Below are positions 42,065 to 50,417 of a stretch of 64,000 bases of DNA, piece by piece; position 1 is the stretch's first letter, and each line of letters starts with the position of its first letter. The notes below the pieces were generated by a model. It ran no database searches, was not told the DNA's origin, and saw only the letters and a list, made by a program, of their open reading frames with translations. Both the position numbers and the translations under genes were made by a program. Source of the stretch: Streptomyces parvulus. GTDB lineage: Bacteria > Actinomycetota > Actinomycetes > Streptomycetales > Streptomycetaceae. The stretch spans positions 421,663 through 485,662 of the forward strand of contig NZ_BMRX01000004.1 of the NCBI RefSeq assembly GCF_014648855.1. The letters run 5' to 3'.

Positions 42065-42286
42065 ATGTCGATGTCACAGCCCGACGCCTCCCGCCCGTCC
42101 GAGGCGTCCACCGGCGAGGACCGCGCCACGCCGGACGACCTGCTGCACGCCCGCACCGGCACCGAGGTGTCCCCGGAGGACCTGGTGCTGGCGGCCGGCC
42201 GGGACGTCACCCCGCAGAACCTGGAATGGGCCAGGCGCAAGCTGGCCGACGAGGGCCCGGCGGCCCTCGACAAGCTGCTGCCCTGA
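42065..42286 (+). CDS. Small conserved protein of unknown function
   Basis: A 73-residue acidic protein with GAGGAG nine bases before the ATG. Residues 1-25 are polar and low in complexity. The second half, ATPDDLLHARTGTEVSPEDLVLAAGRDVTPQNLEWARRKLADEGPAALDKLLP, contains two similar segments (T.VSPEDLVLA / DVTPQNLEWA). It predicts a short helical domain. No membrane segment or signal. It is divergent from the MMPL gene and ends at a strong stem-loop shared with the DUF5709 gene. Function unknown. Confidence 0.7.
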   Translation: MSMSQPDASRPSEASTGEDRATPDDLLHARTGTEVSPEDLVLAAGRDVTPQNLEWARRKLADEGPAALDKLLP

Positions 42287-42292
42287 CCCTGG

Positions 42293-42335
42293 CCGGCCGG
42301 ACCGGGCGGCCCCTCGGGTCAGCCGGTCCGGCCGG
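42293..42335. terminator. Stem-loop terminator between convergent small genes
   Basis: Perfect 13-bp arms (CCGGCCGGACCGG at 42293-42305 and complement at 42323-42335), loop of 17 bases, overlapping the stop of the DUF5709 gene. Confidence 0.75.
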
Positions 42336-42828
42336 GACCCGCTCCGTCGTCCTCGGGACCGGGCAGCTCGGTCTCGTCGGGCACGACGTGCATCGCGGCC
42401 TCCTCCGCGCCGGCCGCTCCGCCGTCGATGCCCACGTCCTCCGCCACGGTCTCCTTGGTGGTGTCGGTGCGGACGCCCTCGTCCGGGGCGACCAGGCGCC
42501 CTGAGCGCTCCGTGCCCGCCTCGGGGTCGACCGGCTCGCCCTCGCCGCCGGGCTCGTCGCCCACGCCGTCGCCGTCGGGCACCTCGATGTCGGGCACCTC
42601 CTCGGCGAGCCGGTCGTCGAGGCTCTCGCCGTCGTGCTGCTCGGCGGCGGTGGTGCCGTGGCGGTTCACGCCCAGGGGCTTCTCCGGCGGGGAGTAGCCC
42701 TCGTCCAGCGTGTCGTCGTAGGTCCGCTCGTCGACGGCGTCCTGGAGGTCGAGGGGCGCGGCGTCGGCCTGCTCCTCGTTGGTTCCGGTGGGCTGGTAGG
42801 CGTCGTCGGCCATCGGGTCGGTGCCCAT
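42319..42828 (-). CDS. DUF5709 family protein
   Basis: A 169-residue, strongly acidic hydrophilic protein; GGGAGG lies upstream of the ATG. DDTLDEGYSPPEKPLGVNRHGTTAAEQHDGESLDDRLAEEVPDI is the DUF5709 signature (D-T-L-D-E-G-Y-S-P-P-E-x-P, G-E-S-L-D-x-R-L-A-x-E). The C-terminal half is a Glu/Gly-rich tail that is probably disordered (ETVAEDVGIDGGAAGAEEAAMHVV). The family occurs in actinobacteria, has no known function, and is often found among stress-related genes. Single gene. Confidence 0.85.
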   Translation of the reverse strand: MGTDPMADDAYQPTGTNEEQADAAPLDLQDAVDERTYDDTLDEGYSPPEKPLGVNRHGTTAAEQHDGESLDDRLAEEVPDIEVPDGDGVGDEPGGEGEPVDPEAGTERSGRLVAPDEGVRTDTTKETVAEDVGIDGGAAGAEEAAMHVVPDETELPGPEDDGAGPGRTG

Positions 42829-42920
42829 CGCTGCCTCCCTCTCGCTGCGTCGGCTCGTGTCGTTGCCCGGTTCGCGTTTCCCGATTCGCGATCTCTAACC
42901 CGGGGGCGCGTCCGCGATCC

Positions 42921-44396
42921 TCAGCCCCGGGGCGCGACGCGGATGCTCAGGTCGGTGACGCGGTGCGGGGTCCAGTCGCGGGCGTAGCCGGGCGGGGTGC
43001 CGCCGGGGCCGGTGACCGCGGCGACGGGGATCCGGCGGGCTCTCTCGGTGATCTCGGCGGCGGTGGTGTTGCCGTTGTTGCCGCCGGTCTCGCCGGACGA
43101 GCAGCCGGCGTAGTAGCCGATCGGGATCGCCTCGTGGCCCGTGACCAGACAGGGCGGGCGCACACCGAGGCGGTGGAGTTCGCGGGCGACGCGGGTCCAG
43201 TCCTGGCGGCTGTCGGTGTTGCGGTTGACGGTGCCCACCAGGACGGCGGTCTGGACCGCGAGATGCCCGGCGACGGCCAGGGCGACCAAGGGCGCGAGCA
43301 CCGGCCGCCACCGGCCGCGGCCGTCCCTGACCAGGTGCCACAGGGCGTCGGCGACGGGGAGGGCGAGCAGGGCGTAGGCCGGCTGGAGGAAGCGGGGCGC
43401 CGCGTAGCCGATCATGAACAGATAGGGCAGCGCCGAGGTCACGGCGCAGGCCAGGGGGAGCAGGGTGGGGACCGGCCGCCGGGCCCGGACCGCGACGGCG
43501 ACGCCAAGGAGGACGACCAGCGGGAGGAGCAGCCACCACAGGACGACGGGCAGGTCGGGCATCGCGCCCGTGCACGGGCGGCACAGCCCGCGCCCGCCCA
43601 GGCTGCGCAGCTGGTCGTCGACGGCGAGGTTCCAGCCGAGGCCGCCCTGGATCTCGGAGGCCCGGGACAGCCGTTCGGCGAGGCCGCCGTGCCAGGCGTA
43701 CGCCTCGGCCACCCACTCCAGTCCCCCGGCCGCCAGGCCTCCCGCCAGGGCGAGCAGCGGTGTCCGGCGGCGGCGCGCGAGAGCGAACAGCAGCAGGGGT
43801 ACGGCCACCCAGACCGCGTCGGCCGGCCGCATCAGGGCCATCAGCGCGGCGCCCGACGCCACCCCCCACAGCGCCCGCCCGCCGGCCCCCGCGCCGAGCA
43901 CCCGGACGAAGCAGCCCACGCAGATCAGGGCGCCGACGGCCACCCAGTAGTTGGGCATGGCCTGCGGGCCGTAGAAGAGGGTCACCCACAGGGTGGCGAA
44001 GAAGGCGCCGGCGGTGGCCAGGACGCGGACCGGGAACAGGCCGCGCCAGGCGCGCAGGGCGAGGTACAGGCCGAGGCCCGAGAGCACGGCGAGGTAGACG
44101 CGCAGCAGTTCGGTGGAGGCCGACCAGGAGGCGACGGGCGCGACCAGCAGGGGGACGCCCCGGGAGCGCGGCGCGCTGAAGAAGGCCGCGGGGTGCTGCG
44201 AGGTCACCTGGCTGACGTACACCGTCTCGTCCCAGCCGAGGCCCATCGAGGGGGGCACGAGGAGCAGTTGGGCGACGGTGAACACCGCGGCCACGGCCGC
44301 GAGCGGGAGGTGGACGCGCCGGCGCCCCGGGGTACCGGACGGCTCCGTGCCGGCCCGCCGTCCGCCGACGAGGGTGGCGTTCGCGCCCTCGGCCAT
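42921..44396 (-). CDS. GT-C type membrane glycosyltransferase-like protein
   Basis: A 491-residue protein with 10-12 membrane helices. The first extracellular loop has LGWDETVYVSQ, the acidic D-E motif after helix 1 that marks GT-C glycosyltransferases (ArnT, protein mannosyltransferase, GT39-like). It continues with PRSRGVPLLVAPVA, similar to the loop of ArnT-like enzymes. The C-terminal 110 residues lie outside the membrane and contain RQDWTRVARELHRLGVRPPCLVTGHE and a Gly/Asn-rich stretch. It would transfer sugar from a polyprenyl-phosphate donor to a lipid or protein outside the membrane; donor and acceptor are unknown. No other glycan gene is near. Confidence 0.75.
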   Translation of the reverse strand: MAEGANATLVGGRRAGTEPSGTPGRRRVHLPLAAVAAVFTVAQLLLVPPSMGLGWDETVYVSQVTSQHPAAFFSAPRSRGVPLLVAPVASWSASTELLRVYLAVLSGLGLYLALRAWRGLFPVRVLATAGAFFATLWVTLFYGPQAMPNYWVAVGALICVGCFVRVLGAGAGGRALWGVASGAALMALMRPADAVWVAVPLLLFALARRRRTPLLALAGGLAAGGLEWVAEAYAWHGGLAERLSRASEIQGGLGWNLAVDDQLRSLGGRGLCRPCTGAMPDLPVVLWWLLLPLVVLLGVAVAVRARRPVPTLLPLACAVTSALPYLFMIGYAAPRFLQPAYALLALPVADALWHLVRDGRGRWRPVLAPLVALAVAGHLAVQTAVLVGTVNRNTDSRQDWTRVARELHRLGVRPPCLVTGHEAIPIGYYAGCSSGETGGNNGNTTAAEITERARRIPVAAVTGPGGTPPGYARDWTPHRVTDLSIRVAPRG

Positions 44397-44535
44397 CGTG
44401 CACCCCTCACCCCCGCGCCGGGCGGGGCCGCTCGATCCTCACCTCCCGTCGCCCGGAACGGAAGCCCGGGAATCCGGAGAACAAGGTCAAACTAACCCGC
44501 GGCCCGGCGGAGTGCGGGGCGGTATTCGGCCAGTT

Positions 44536-44559
44536 GGGCAGTGCCGTACGGCACTGCCC
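44536..44559. terminator. Perfect palindrome, likely terminator of the GH65 operon
   Basis: 24-bp perfect palindrome with half GGGCAGTGCCGT, giving a hairpin of ten base pairs with a GTAC loop. It lies 20 bases beyond the GH65 stop and 140 bp before the next gene on the same strand. Confidence 0.7.
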
Positions 44560-44579
44560 CGGGCTCCGGCGCGATCCGG

Positions 44580-46934
44580 TCAGAGGGCGTTGGGACGGCG
44601 GTGCGGGGGCTGTTCGGGGGTGGGGCGCCGCTTCGGCGCGGTGACCGGCAGGGTGACGGGGCCGTCGCCGTTCACGTGCACCTCGGTGCCGGCGTGACTG
44701 ATGGTCAGGGGGTCACCGGTCAGCAGCGTGTAGGTCGCCCGCTCCGACTCGATCTCCACGCTCAGGCACCGGCCGCGGAACTGGAGCCGGAAGGCCAGCC
44801 GGCTGAACTTCTCGGGCAGCCGCGGAGTGAACCGGAGGCTGTCGCCTTCCCGCCGGGTGCCGCCGAACCCGGCGACCAGGGCCAGCCAGGTCCCGGCCAG
44901 CGAGGCGATGTGGAGTCCGTCGCGGGTGTTGTGCTCCAGGTCCGCCAGGTCCATCAGGGCGGCCTCGGAGGCGTAGTCGTAGGCCAGGCGCAGGTGTCCC
45001 GTCTGGGCGGCGACGATGGCCTGGCAGCACGCGGACAGCGAGGAGTCCCGCACGGTCAGCGGCTCGTAGTAGGCGAAGTTCGCGGCGATCTGGTCCTCGT
45101 CGCAGTGGGCGTCGAACCAGCTGCCGCAGGTGTACATCGCCAGCACCAGGTCGGACTGCTTGATCACCTGCTTGCGGTACAGGTCGAAGTAGGGGAAGTG
45201 CAGCATCAGCGGGTACTGGTCGGCGGCCGTCGAGGCGAAGTCCCAGCGCTGGTAGCGGGTGAAGCCCGCGTGCTGCTCGTGGACGCCGACCTCCTCGTTG
45301 TACGAGATGTGCACGGACTCGGCGGCGTCCCGCCAGGCGGCGCTCTCCTCGTCGTCGACGCCCAGCCGGTTCGCCTCGTCGGGGTGGCGTTCGCAGGCGT
45401 CGGCCGCGGCGAGGAGGTTCGCGCGGGCCATGAGGTTGGTGTACGTGTTGTCGTCCGCGATGGCGCTGTACTCGTCCGGGCCGGTGACGCCGTCGATGTG
45501 GAAGACACCGTGGTGGTCGTGGTGGCCCAGCGAGCGCCACAGCCGGGCCGTCTCCACCAGGAGTTCCAGGGCGGTGTCGCGTTCGAAGTCGGTGTCGCCG
45601 GTCGCCGCCGTGTAGCGGACCGCCGCGTGCGCGATGTCGGCGGCGACGTGGAAGGCCGCGGTGCCGGCCGGCCAGTAGGCGGAGCCCTCCGAGCCGTCGA
45701 TGGTCCGCCAGGGGAACGCGGCGCCGCGCAGCCCGAGCTGGGCGGCGCGGTCCCGGGCGGCGGGCAGCGTCCCCTGGCGCCAGCGCAGTGCCTCGGCGAC
45801 GGCCTTGGGCGCGGTGTAGGTGAGCACCGGGAGCACGAACATCTCGGTGTCCCAGAACGCGTGGCCGTCGTACCCGGAACCGGTCAGCCCCTTGGCCGGG
45901 ATGGCCCGCTGCTCGGCGCGCGCCCCGGCCTGGAGCACGTGGAACAGCGCGAAGCGCACGGCCTGCTGGATCTCCTCGTCGCCGTGCACCTCGACGTCCG
46001 CGCTGGCCCAGAAGTCGTCCAGATAGGCGCGCTGTTCGGCGACCAGACCGTCCCAGCCGCCGTGCGCGGCGGCGGCCAGCGCCGCGTCGACCTGGTCGCT
46101 CATGGCGGGCCTGGAACGGGCGCCCGACCAGCCGTGGGCGACGGTCTTCTGCACCCGCAGCCGCTGCCCCGGCTCCAGTACCGAGGTGATGGTCAGCCGG
46201 GCGACGTCGTCGACGCTCTCCGCGCTGGTGCCGGTCTCTCCGGGGCCCTCCACCACGTGGTCGGCGGCCACGGCGACCCTGAGCCCGCTGCTCCGGGTGC
46301 GGTGGACCAGGAGCAACCGCGTCCCCAGGGCCAGGTGCTCCTCGGGCTCCAGCGGGGACTGGAGCGCCTTGGCCGCCCTGGGGTCGCCGTCGGGGTCGGG
46401 CAGGCTCTCGTTGGCGACGAGTTCCGACTGGATGACCACCCGGGTGCGGCTGTCGAGGGGTTCGACCTCGTACTCCACCGCGGCGATGGCGCGCTGGGTG
46501 AGGGAGACCAGCCGGGTGGAGCGCACCCGGATGGTGGTGCCGGCGGGCGAGGTCCACTCGCAGCTGCGCTCCAGGACGCCGCGCCGCAGGTCCAGGGTGC
46601 GTTCGTGCTTGCGGAGCCGTCCGTAGCGCAGGTCGAAGGGCTCGTCGTCGACGAGCAGCCGCAGCAGCTTGCCGTTGGTGACGTTGATGACGGTCTGCCC
46701 GGCCTCCGGGTATCCGTAGCCCGCCTCCGCGTAGGGCAGCGGGTGCAGCTCGTGGACGCCGTTGAGGTAGCTGCCGGGCAGGCCGTTGGGTTCGCCCTCG
46801 TCGAGGTTGCCGCGCCAGCCGACGTGCCCGTTGGACAGGGCGAAGACGGACTCGCTCTGGGCCAGGAGGTCGAGGTTGAGGGCGGTCTCGCGCACCCGCC
46901 ACGGTTCGACGGTGTACGTCCGGTTGGTGATCAC
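44580..46934 (-). CDS. Glycoside hydrolase family 65 disaccharide phosphorylase
   Basis: A 784-residue cytoplasmic enzyme that splits an alpha-linked glucose disaccharide (maltose, trehalose, kojibiose or nigerose) with phosphate to give beta-glucose 1-phosphate and glucose. N-terminal GH65N domain: NLDLLAQSESVFALSNGHVGWRGNLDEGEP. Catalytic domain: TGSGYDGHAFWDTEMFVLPVLTY and FHIDGVTGPDEYS with the general acid Glu at residue 488, almost the same number as in maltose phosphorylase. C-terminal domain from about residue 700. The GTG overlaps the stop of the HAD gene in a GTGA, so enzyme and phosphoglucomutase-like partner are made together. The exact disaccharide cannot be told. Confidence 0.92.
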   Translation of the reverse strand: MITNRTYTVEPWRVRETALNLDLLAQSESVFALSNGHVGWRGNLDEGEPNGLPGSYLNGVHELHPLPYAEAGYGYPEAGQTVINVTNGKLLRLLVDDEPFDLRYGRLRKHERTLDLRRGVLERSCEWTSPAGTTIRVRSTRLVSLTQRAIAAVEYEVEPLDSRTRVVIQSELVANESLPDPDGDPRAAKALQSPLEPEEHLALGTRLLLVHRTRSSGLRVAVAADHVVEGPGETGTSAESVDDVARLTITSVLEPGQRLRVQKTVAHGWSGARSRPAMSDQVDAALAAAAHGGWDGLVAEQRAYLDDFWASADVEVHGDEEIQQAVRFALFHVLQAGARAEQRAIPAKGLTGSGYDGHAFWDTEMFVLPVLTYTAPKAVAEALRWRQGTLPAARDRAAQLGLRGAAFPWRTIDGSEGSAYWPAGTAAFHVAADIAHAAVRYTAATGDTDFERDTALELLVETARLWRSLGHHDHHGVFHIDGVTGPDEYSAIADDNTYTNLMARANLLAAADACERHPDEANRLGVDDEESAAWRDAAESVHISYNEEVGVHEQHAGFTRYQRWDFASTAADQYPLMLHFPYFDLYRKQVIKQSDLVLAMYTCGSWFDAHCDEDQIAANFAYYEPLTVRDSSLSACCQAIVAAQTGHLRLAYDYASEAALMDLADLEHNTRDGLHIASLAGTWLALVAGFGGTRREGDSLRFTPRLPEKFSRLAFRLQFRGRCLSVEIESERATYTLLTGDPLTISHAGTEVHVNGDGPVTLPVTAPKRRPTPEQPPHRRPNAL

Positions 46935-47671
46935 GCGCGGCCTCCCAGCTCGGCGAGGTCCTTGACGACGCGGTCGGCTCCGTGGGCGTAGAGGGCGTCG
47001 GTCTGGCCGACGCGGTCGACGCCGACGACGTAGCCGAAGTGGCCGGAGCGGCCCGCGTCCATGCCGGCCAGCGCGTCCTCGAAGACGGCGGCGCGGGAGG
47101 GGTCGACGCCGAGGTCGCGGGCGGCGGCGAGGAAGGTGTCGGGGTGTGGCTTGCCCGGCAGTTTCCGCTCGCGGGCCACCACGCCGTCGATCCGCACGTC
47201 GAACAGGCCCTCGGCGTCGATGGAGCGCAGCACGTCCCGGGTGTTGGCGCTGGAGGAGACGATGGCGGTGGCGAGGCCGGCGGCGCGGACCGCGTCGATG
47301 TACCGCAGCGTGCCCTCGTACGGCTCCACGCCGTCGGTGCGGATCTTCCGCAGGACCAGTTCGTTCTTGCGGTTGCCGACGCCGTTGACGGTGGTCGCGT
47401 CCGGCGGGTCGTCGGGGCCGCCCTCGGGCAGGTCGATGCCGCGGGAGGAGAGGAAGGAGCGGACGCCGTCGGCGCGGGGGCGGCCGTCGACGTACTCGTC
47501 GTAGTCGGAGTCGGTGAACGGGCGGAAGTCCGCTCCGTCGCGCTCGCGCAGGAAGGCGTCGAACGTCTCCTTCCAGGCGGCGGCGTGCACCACCGCCGTC
47601 CTGGTGACGACCCCGTCGAGGTCGAAGAGACAGGCCTGGATGTCCTCGGGAAGTCCCAGCTGCGTACTCAT
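46931..47671 (-). CDS. HAD hydrolase, beta-phosphoglucomutase-like
   Basis: A 246-residue HAD-IA protein. ACLFDLDGVVTRTAVVHAAAW gives the nucleophile Asp and its partner (DxD); the cap domain follows (EYVDGRPRADGVRSFLSSRG). AIVSSSANTRDVL is motif II, ERKLPGKPHPDTFLAAARDLGV has the motif III lysine, and AVFEDALAGMDAGRSG is motif IV. The 'DGRPR..GV..FL' cap segment is typical of beta-phosphoglucomutase. Being coupled to a GH65 phosphorylase, it most likely converts beta-glucose 1-phosphate into glucose 6-phosphate. In some strains such proteins are described only as hydrolases. Confidence 0.88.
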   Translation of the reverse strand: MSTQLGLPEDIQACLFDLDGVVTRTAVVHAAAWKETFDAFLRERDGADFRPFTDSDYDEYVDGRPRADGVRSFLSSRGIDLPEGGPDDPPDATTVNGVGNRKNELVLRKIRTDGVEPYEGTLRYIDAVRAAGLATAIVSSSANTRDVLRSIDAEGLFDVRIDGVVARERKLPGKPHPDTFLAAARDLGVDPSRAAVFEDALAGMDAGRSGHFGYVVGVDRVGQTDALYAHGADRVVKDLAELGGRA

Positions 47672-47725
47672 ACCCCCCACAGTTCCCCGCCGGGGCGCGT
47701 CCCATCGGGTGACACACTGTGCGGT

Positions 47726-48373
47726 GTGCCGCTGACCTTCGACGACCTCCTCGCCCGCGCCCGTGGCCTCCCCTCGGACGGGCGCCGCGCCGTGCTCGGC
47801 ATCGCGGGCGCTCCCGGCGCCGGAAAGTCGACGCTGGCCGAGCGCCTGGTGCGGGAGCTGAACGGGGCGGGCGAGCCGTGGGCGGCGCACGTGCCCATGG
47901 ACGGCTTCCACCTGGCGGACGCCGAGCTGGACCGGCTCGGCCGCCGGGACCGCAAGGGCGCGCCGGACACCTTCGACGCGGCCGGGTACGCGGCGCTGCT
48001 GGGCCGGCTGCGCGAGGAGGACGGCGACGTCGTGTACGCGCCGGGCTTCGAGCGGGTGCTGGAGCAGCCGATCGCCGGGGCGGTGCCGGTGCCGCCGTCC
48101 GCGCGGCTGGTCGTGACGGAGGGCAACTACCTGCTGCTCGGGACCGGCGCGTGGGCGCGGGTGCGGTCCCGGCTGGACGAGGTGTGGTTCTGCGGGCTCG
48201 CGGAGGACGAGCGGATCCGCCGGCTGGTCGCCCGGCACGAGCGGTTCGGCAAGTCCCCCGAGCGGGCGCGCGCGTGGGCCCTCGGCACCGACCAGCGCAA
48301 CGCGGACCTGGTCGCGGCCGGCCGCCACCTGGCCGACCTGGTGATTCCCGCGGAGGCGACGGGCCGTCGCTAG
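47726..48373 (+). CDS. P-loop nucleoside/nucleotide kinase family protein (uridine-kinase-like)
   Basis: A 215-residue kinase from GTG, divergent from the HAD-GH65 operon. Walker A is GIAGAPGAGKSTLAERLV (about residues 23-40). PMDGFHLADAELDRLGRRDRKGAPDTFDAAGYAALLGRL is the signature of the phosphoribulokinase/uridine kinase group (D-G-F-H, R-K-G-x-P-x-T-F-D). VVTEGNYLLLG is Walker B-like. WALGTDQRNADLV closes the lid region. Family members phosphorylate nucleosides, pantothenate or sugars such as fructose; the substrate here is open. The ribosome site is weak. Confidence 0.87.
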   Translation: MPLTFDDLLARARGLPSDGRRAVLGIAGAPGAGKSTLAERLVRELNGAGEPWAAHVPMDGFHLADAELDRLGRRDRKGAPDTFDAAGYAALLGRLREEDGDVVYAPGFERVLEQPIAGAVPVPPSARLVVTEGNYLLLGTGAWARVRSRLDEVWFCGLAEDERIRRLVARHERFGKSPERARAWALGTDQRNADLVAAGRHLADLVIPAEATGRR

Positions 48374-48401
48374 TCGGCGCCCGCCACCCGGGGGCGGCCC
48401 G

Positions 48402-48572
48402 TCATTCCTCGGTGTAGTCGTCCGGGTGGACGTGCGCCTCCTCCAGGGCCTCGCGCAGGGTGCGGCCGGTGCCGCCCGGAGGGCGCGGCGACTCCTGCGG
48501 GCGCCGGTCCTCGGCGGCGTCGGCGCTTCCGGTGCTGTCGGTCTTCGGCCGGTTCTCTTCCGGGACGGTCAT
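48402..48572 (-). CDS. Small conserved protein
   Basis: A 56-residue polar protein with a strong ribosome site (GAGGAGCC) eight bases before its ATG. MTVPEENRPKTDSTG opens a disordered first half (Ala/Asp/Arg/Pro-rich); the end GRTLREALEEAHVHPDDYTEE looks like a single amphipathic helix followed by an acidic tail. No membrane segment. It is convergent with the kinase gene (28 bp apart) and divergent from the RpiR regulator. Function unknown; I rate it real because of the start signals and the ordered C-terminus. Confidence 0.6.
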   Translation of the reverse strand: MTVPEENRPKTDSTGSADAAEDRRPQESPRPPGGTGRTLREALEEAHVHPDDYTEE

Positions 48573-48762
48573 CGCGAAGGCTCCTCGTGAAGGTCTGTGT
48601 GCGGTCTGTCGTCCGCGGGCCCGGGGCCCGCGGGGTCCTACGACGCGGCGGGTTCCCGGCCCGCGCTCCGTCATCCCCCGTCGGGCGGGCCCGCCGGACC
48701 GCCGTGCCGGACACGGGGGGTGAGCTATGTTGACCTTCGTGGGAGACAAGGGAGGCGCACCC

Positions 48763-49680
48763 GTGCCATCGCCGCAGCAGGCACGCGCACAGGCATCGGC
48801 GATCACCTCGGGCCGGACGGTCCCGGAGACGGCGGCCTCCCCCACCTCCCGGCTCCGGACGCTGTTCGACCGGCCCCGACTCTCCCCCGGGCAGCGGCGC
48901 ATCGCCCAGTACCTGATCGAGCACCTGCACGAGGCGGCCTACCTCTCGATCACGGACCTCGCCGACCGGGTCGGCGTGAGCCAGCCCTCGGTGACGCGGT
49001 TCGCGTCGGCGGTGGGCTTCAGCGGCTACCCGGCGCTGCGGGAGCGGCTCCAGTCGATCGCGCTGGGCAGCCGGGGCTCGGTCGCGGCCGAGGAGAGCCG
49101 GGGCAACGAACTCCAGGCGGCGGTGGACGCGGAGATCGAGAACCTGGAGAACCTGCGGCGCGACTTCGCCGACGCCGACCGGGTGATCGACGTCGGCCGC
49201 AGGCTGGCCGACTCGGTACCGCTGACCGTCCTCGGGCTGCGTATCTCCGTCTCGCTCGCCGAGTACTTCGCCTACGCCGCCCGCCGCGTCCACCCCGACG
49301 TGCGCCTGGTGACCCGGGGCGGCAGCGTCGCCTACGACGCCCTGCTCCAGTCCCGGGAGGCCGGCGGCACCTGGGTGCTGGCGTTCTCCATGCCCCGGCA
49401 CGCCCACGAGACGCTCGGGGCGATCCGGGTGGCCCGCGGCGCGGGGCTGAAGGTCGCGCTGATCACCGACCTCGCGCTCGGGCCGCTCGTGGACGAGGCC
49501 GACGTCACCTTCGCCACCGGCACCGGGTCGCGGCTGGTCTTCGACTCCTACGCGGCGCCCGGCGTGATGTGCGCGGCCCTGCTCCAGGCGATGACCGACG
49601 CCGACCCGGAGCGGACGCAGGCGCGGCTGGAGGAGTACGAGCAGGTGGCCGACCAGCACCACTTCTTCCTGCGGGACTGA
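48763..49680 (+). CDS. MurR/RpiR family transcriptional regulator
   Basis: A 305-residue regulator. The GTG at 48763 was chosen because GGAGG sits eight bases before it; an in-frame ATG at 48727 is possible. The N-terminal HTH_6 domain (about residues 30-105) includes LSPGQRRIAQYLIEHLHEAAYLSITDLADRVGVSQPSVTRFASAVGFSGYPALRERL. The C-terminal SIS sugar-phosphate domain (120-270) includes VIDVGRRLADSVPLTVLGLRISVSLAEYFAYAARRV and MPRHAHETLGAIRVARGAGLKVALIT. Such regulators sense phosphorylated sugars. The nearby GH65 and phosphoglucomutase genes would be plausible targets, but two genes separate them and the link is inference. Confidence 0.88.
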   Translation: MPSPQQARAQASAITSGRTVPETAASPTSRLRTLFDRPRLSPGQRRIAQYLIEHLHEAAYLSITDLADRVGVSQPSVTRFASAVGFSGYPALRERLQSIALGSRGSVAAEESRGNELQAAVDAEIENLENLRRDFADADRVIDVGRRLADSVPLTVLGLRISVSLAEYFAYAARRVHPDVRLVTRGGSVAYDALLQSREAGGTWVLAFSMPRHAHETLGAIRVARGAGLKVALITDLALGPLVDEADVTFATGTGSRLVFDSYAAPGVMCAALLQAMTDADPERTQARLEEYEQVADQHHFFLRD

Positions 49681-50026
49681 GCCGCGAGCGGCACGCCGTG
49701 GCCCCGGCGAGGGGGCGGCGTGGAGATTGGTCGGCGCATACGTGCACGATCTCCGGCAAAGCAGGCATGAATGTTTTCATACGTCTTGCAAACCGGATGG
49801 CATATATAAATACTGCTCACGGATCGCGACCCGGCCGCCCCGGACCGCGTCCACACCTGCCGCGAACGTCTCCGGACGCCGATTCCTACCCGCTCCGGCG
49901 CACCGGGACGTTCCGGACGGGCATCGCCTGCGCGAGCGCCCGCGGCGGTCCCGGTCGTCCCCTGGACCGGGACCGCCCCAATCCGTCGCCCACCCCGTCG
50001 ACGCCGCACACCCGGAAGCGATGATC
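49681..50026. other. 346-bp intergenic region with an AT-rich island
   Basis: Bases 49761-49820 are unusually AT-rich for this genome. They hold the inverted repeat ATGAA / TTCAT (49768-49781) and a possible promoter, TTGCAA (49786-49791) with AATACT 17 bases on (49809-49814), next to CATATATAAATACT. The rest is GC-rich. No gene is supported. Confidence 0.5.
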
Positions 50027-50404
50027 ATGCCCCTGACGACCACGCGCATCAGCCCGGACTGGCCCTGCCAGGTCAAGACGCCCGGCAGCTACGACTGGGA
50101 ACGCTCGGCGGCCAAGTGGCTGCGCGAACTGGTGCCGGCCCGGTACGCCGGCTACCCGGCGTTCATCCGGCACCCCGTGCTGCTCGCCCGGCACGCGCAG
50201 ATCCAGGTGCAGCACGAGATCAGGGTGGCCCGCACCGCTCTGCAGACCGCACGCGCGGACCTGCCGAGGCTCGGGCTGCACGAGGGGGTCATCGAGCACA
50301 CCGTCAAGCTGTACGCGGCGGAGGTGCTCCAGCTGCAGCACATCGCGCGCAGCGTACGGGCGGTCACCGAGGCCCTGGCCGAACGGGGGTCCACCGGACG
50401 CTGA
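50027..50404 (+). CDS. Conserved hypothetical protein
   Basis: A 125-residue soluble protein. The second ATG of ATGATCATG was chosen because GGAAG then lies about eight bases away. TRISPDWPCQVKTPGSYDWERSAAKWLRELVPARYAGYPAFIRHP is rich in aromatic residues, followed by two long helices (ARHAQIQVQHEIRVARTALQTA and HTVKLYAAEVLQLQHIARSV). It looks like a helical-bundle protein of about 125 residues seen in several actinomycetes, without known function. The upstream region carries the AT-rich island, so it may have its own regulated promoter. Convergent with the ATP-grasp gene 13 bp downstream. Confidence 0.7.
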   Translation: MPLTTTRISPDWPCQVKTPGSYDWERSAAKWLRELVPARYAGYPAFIRHPVLLARHAQIQVQHEIRVARTALQTARADLPRLGLHEGVIEHTVKLYAAEVLQLQHIARSVRAVTEALAERGSTGR

Positions 50405-50417
50405 GCCGGCGCCCGGG

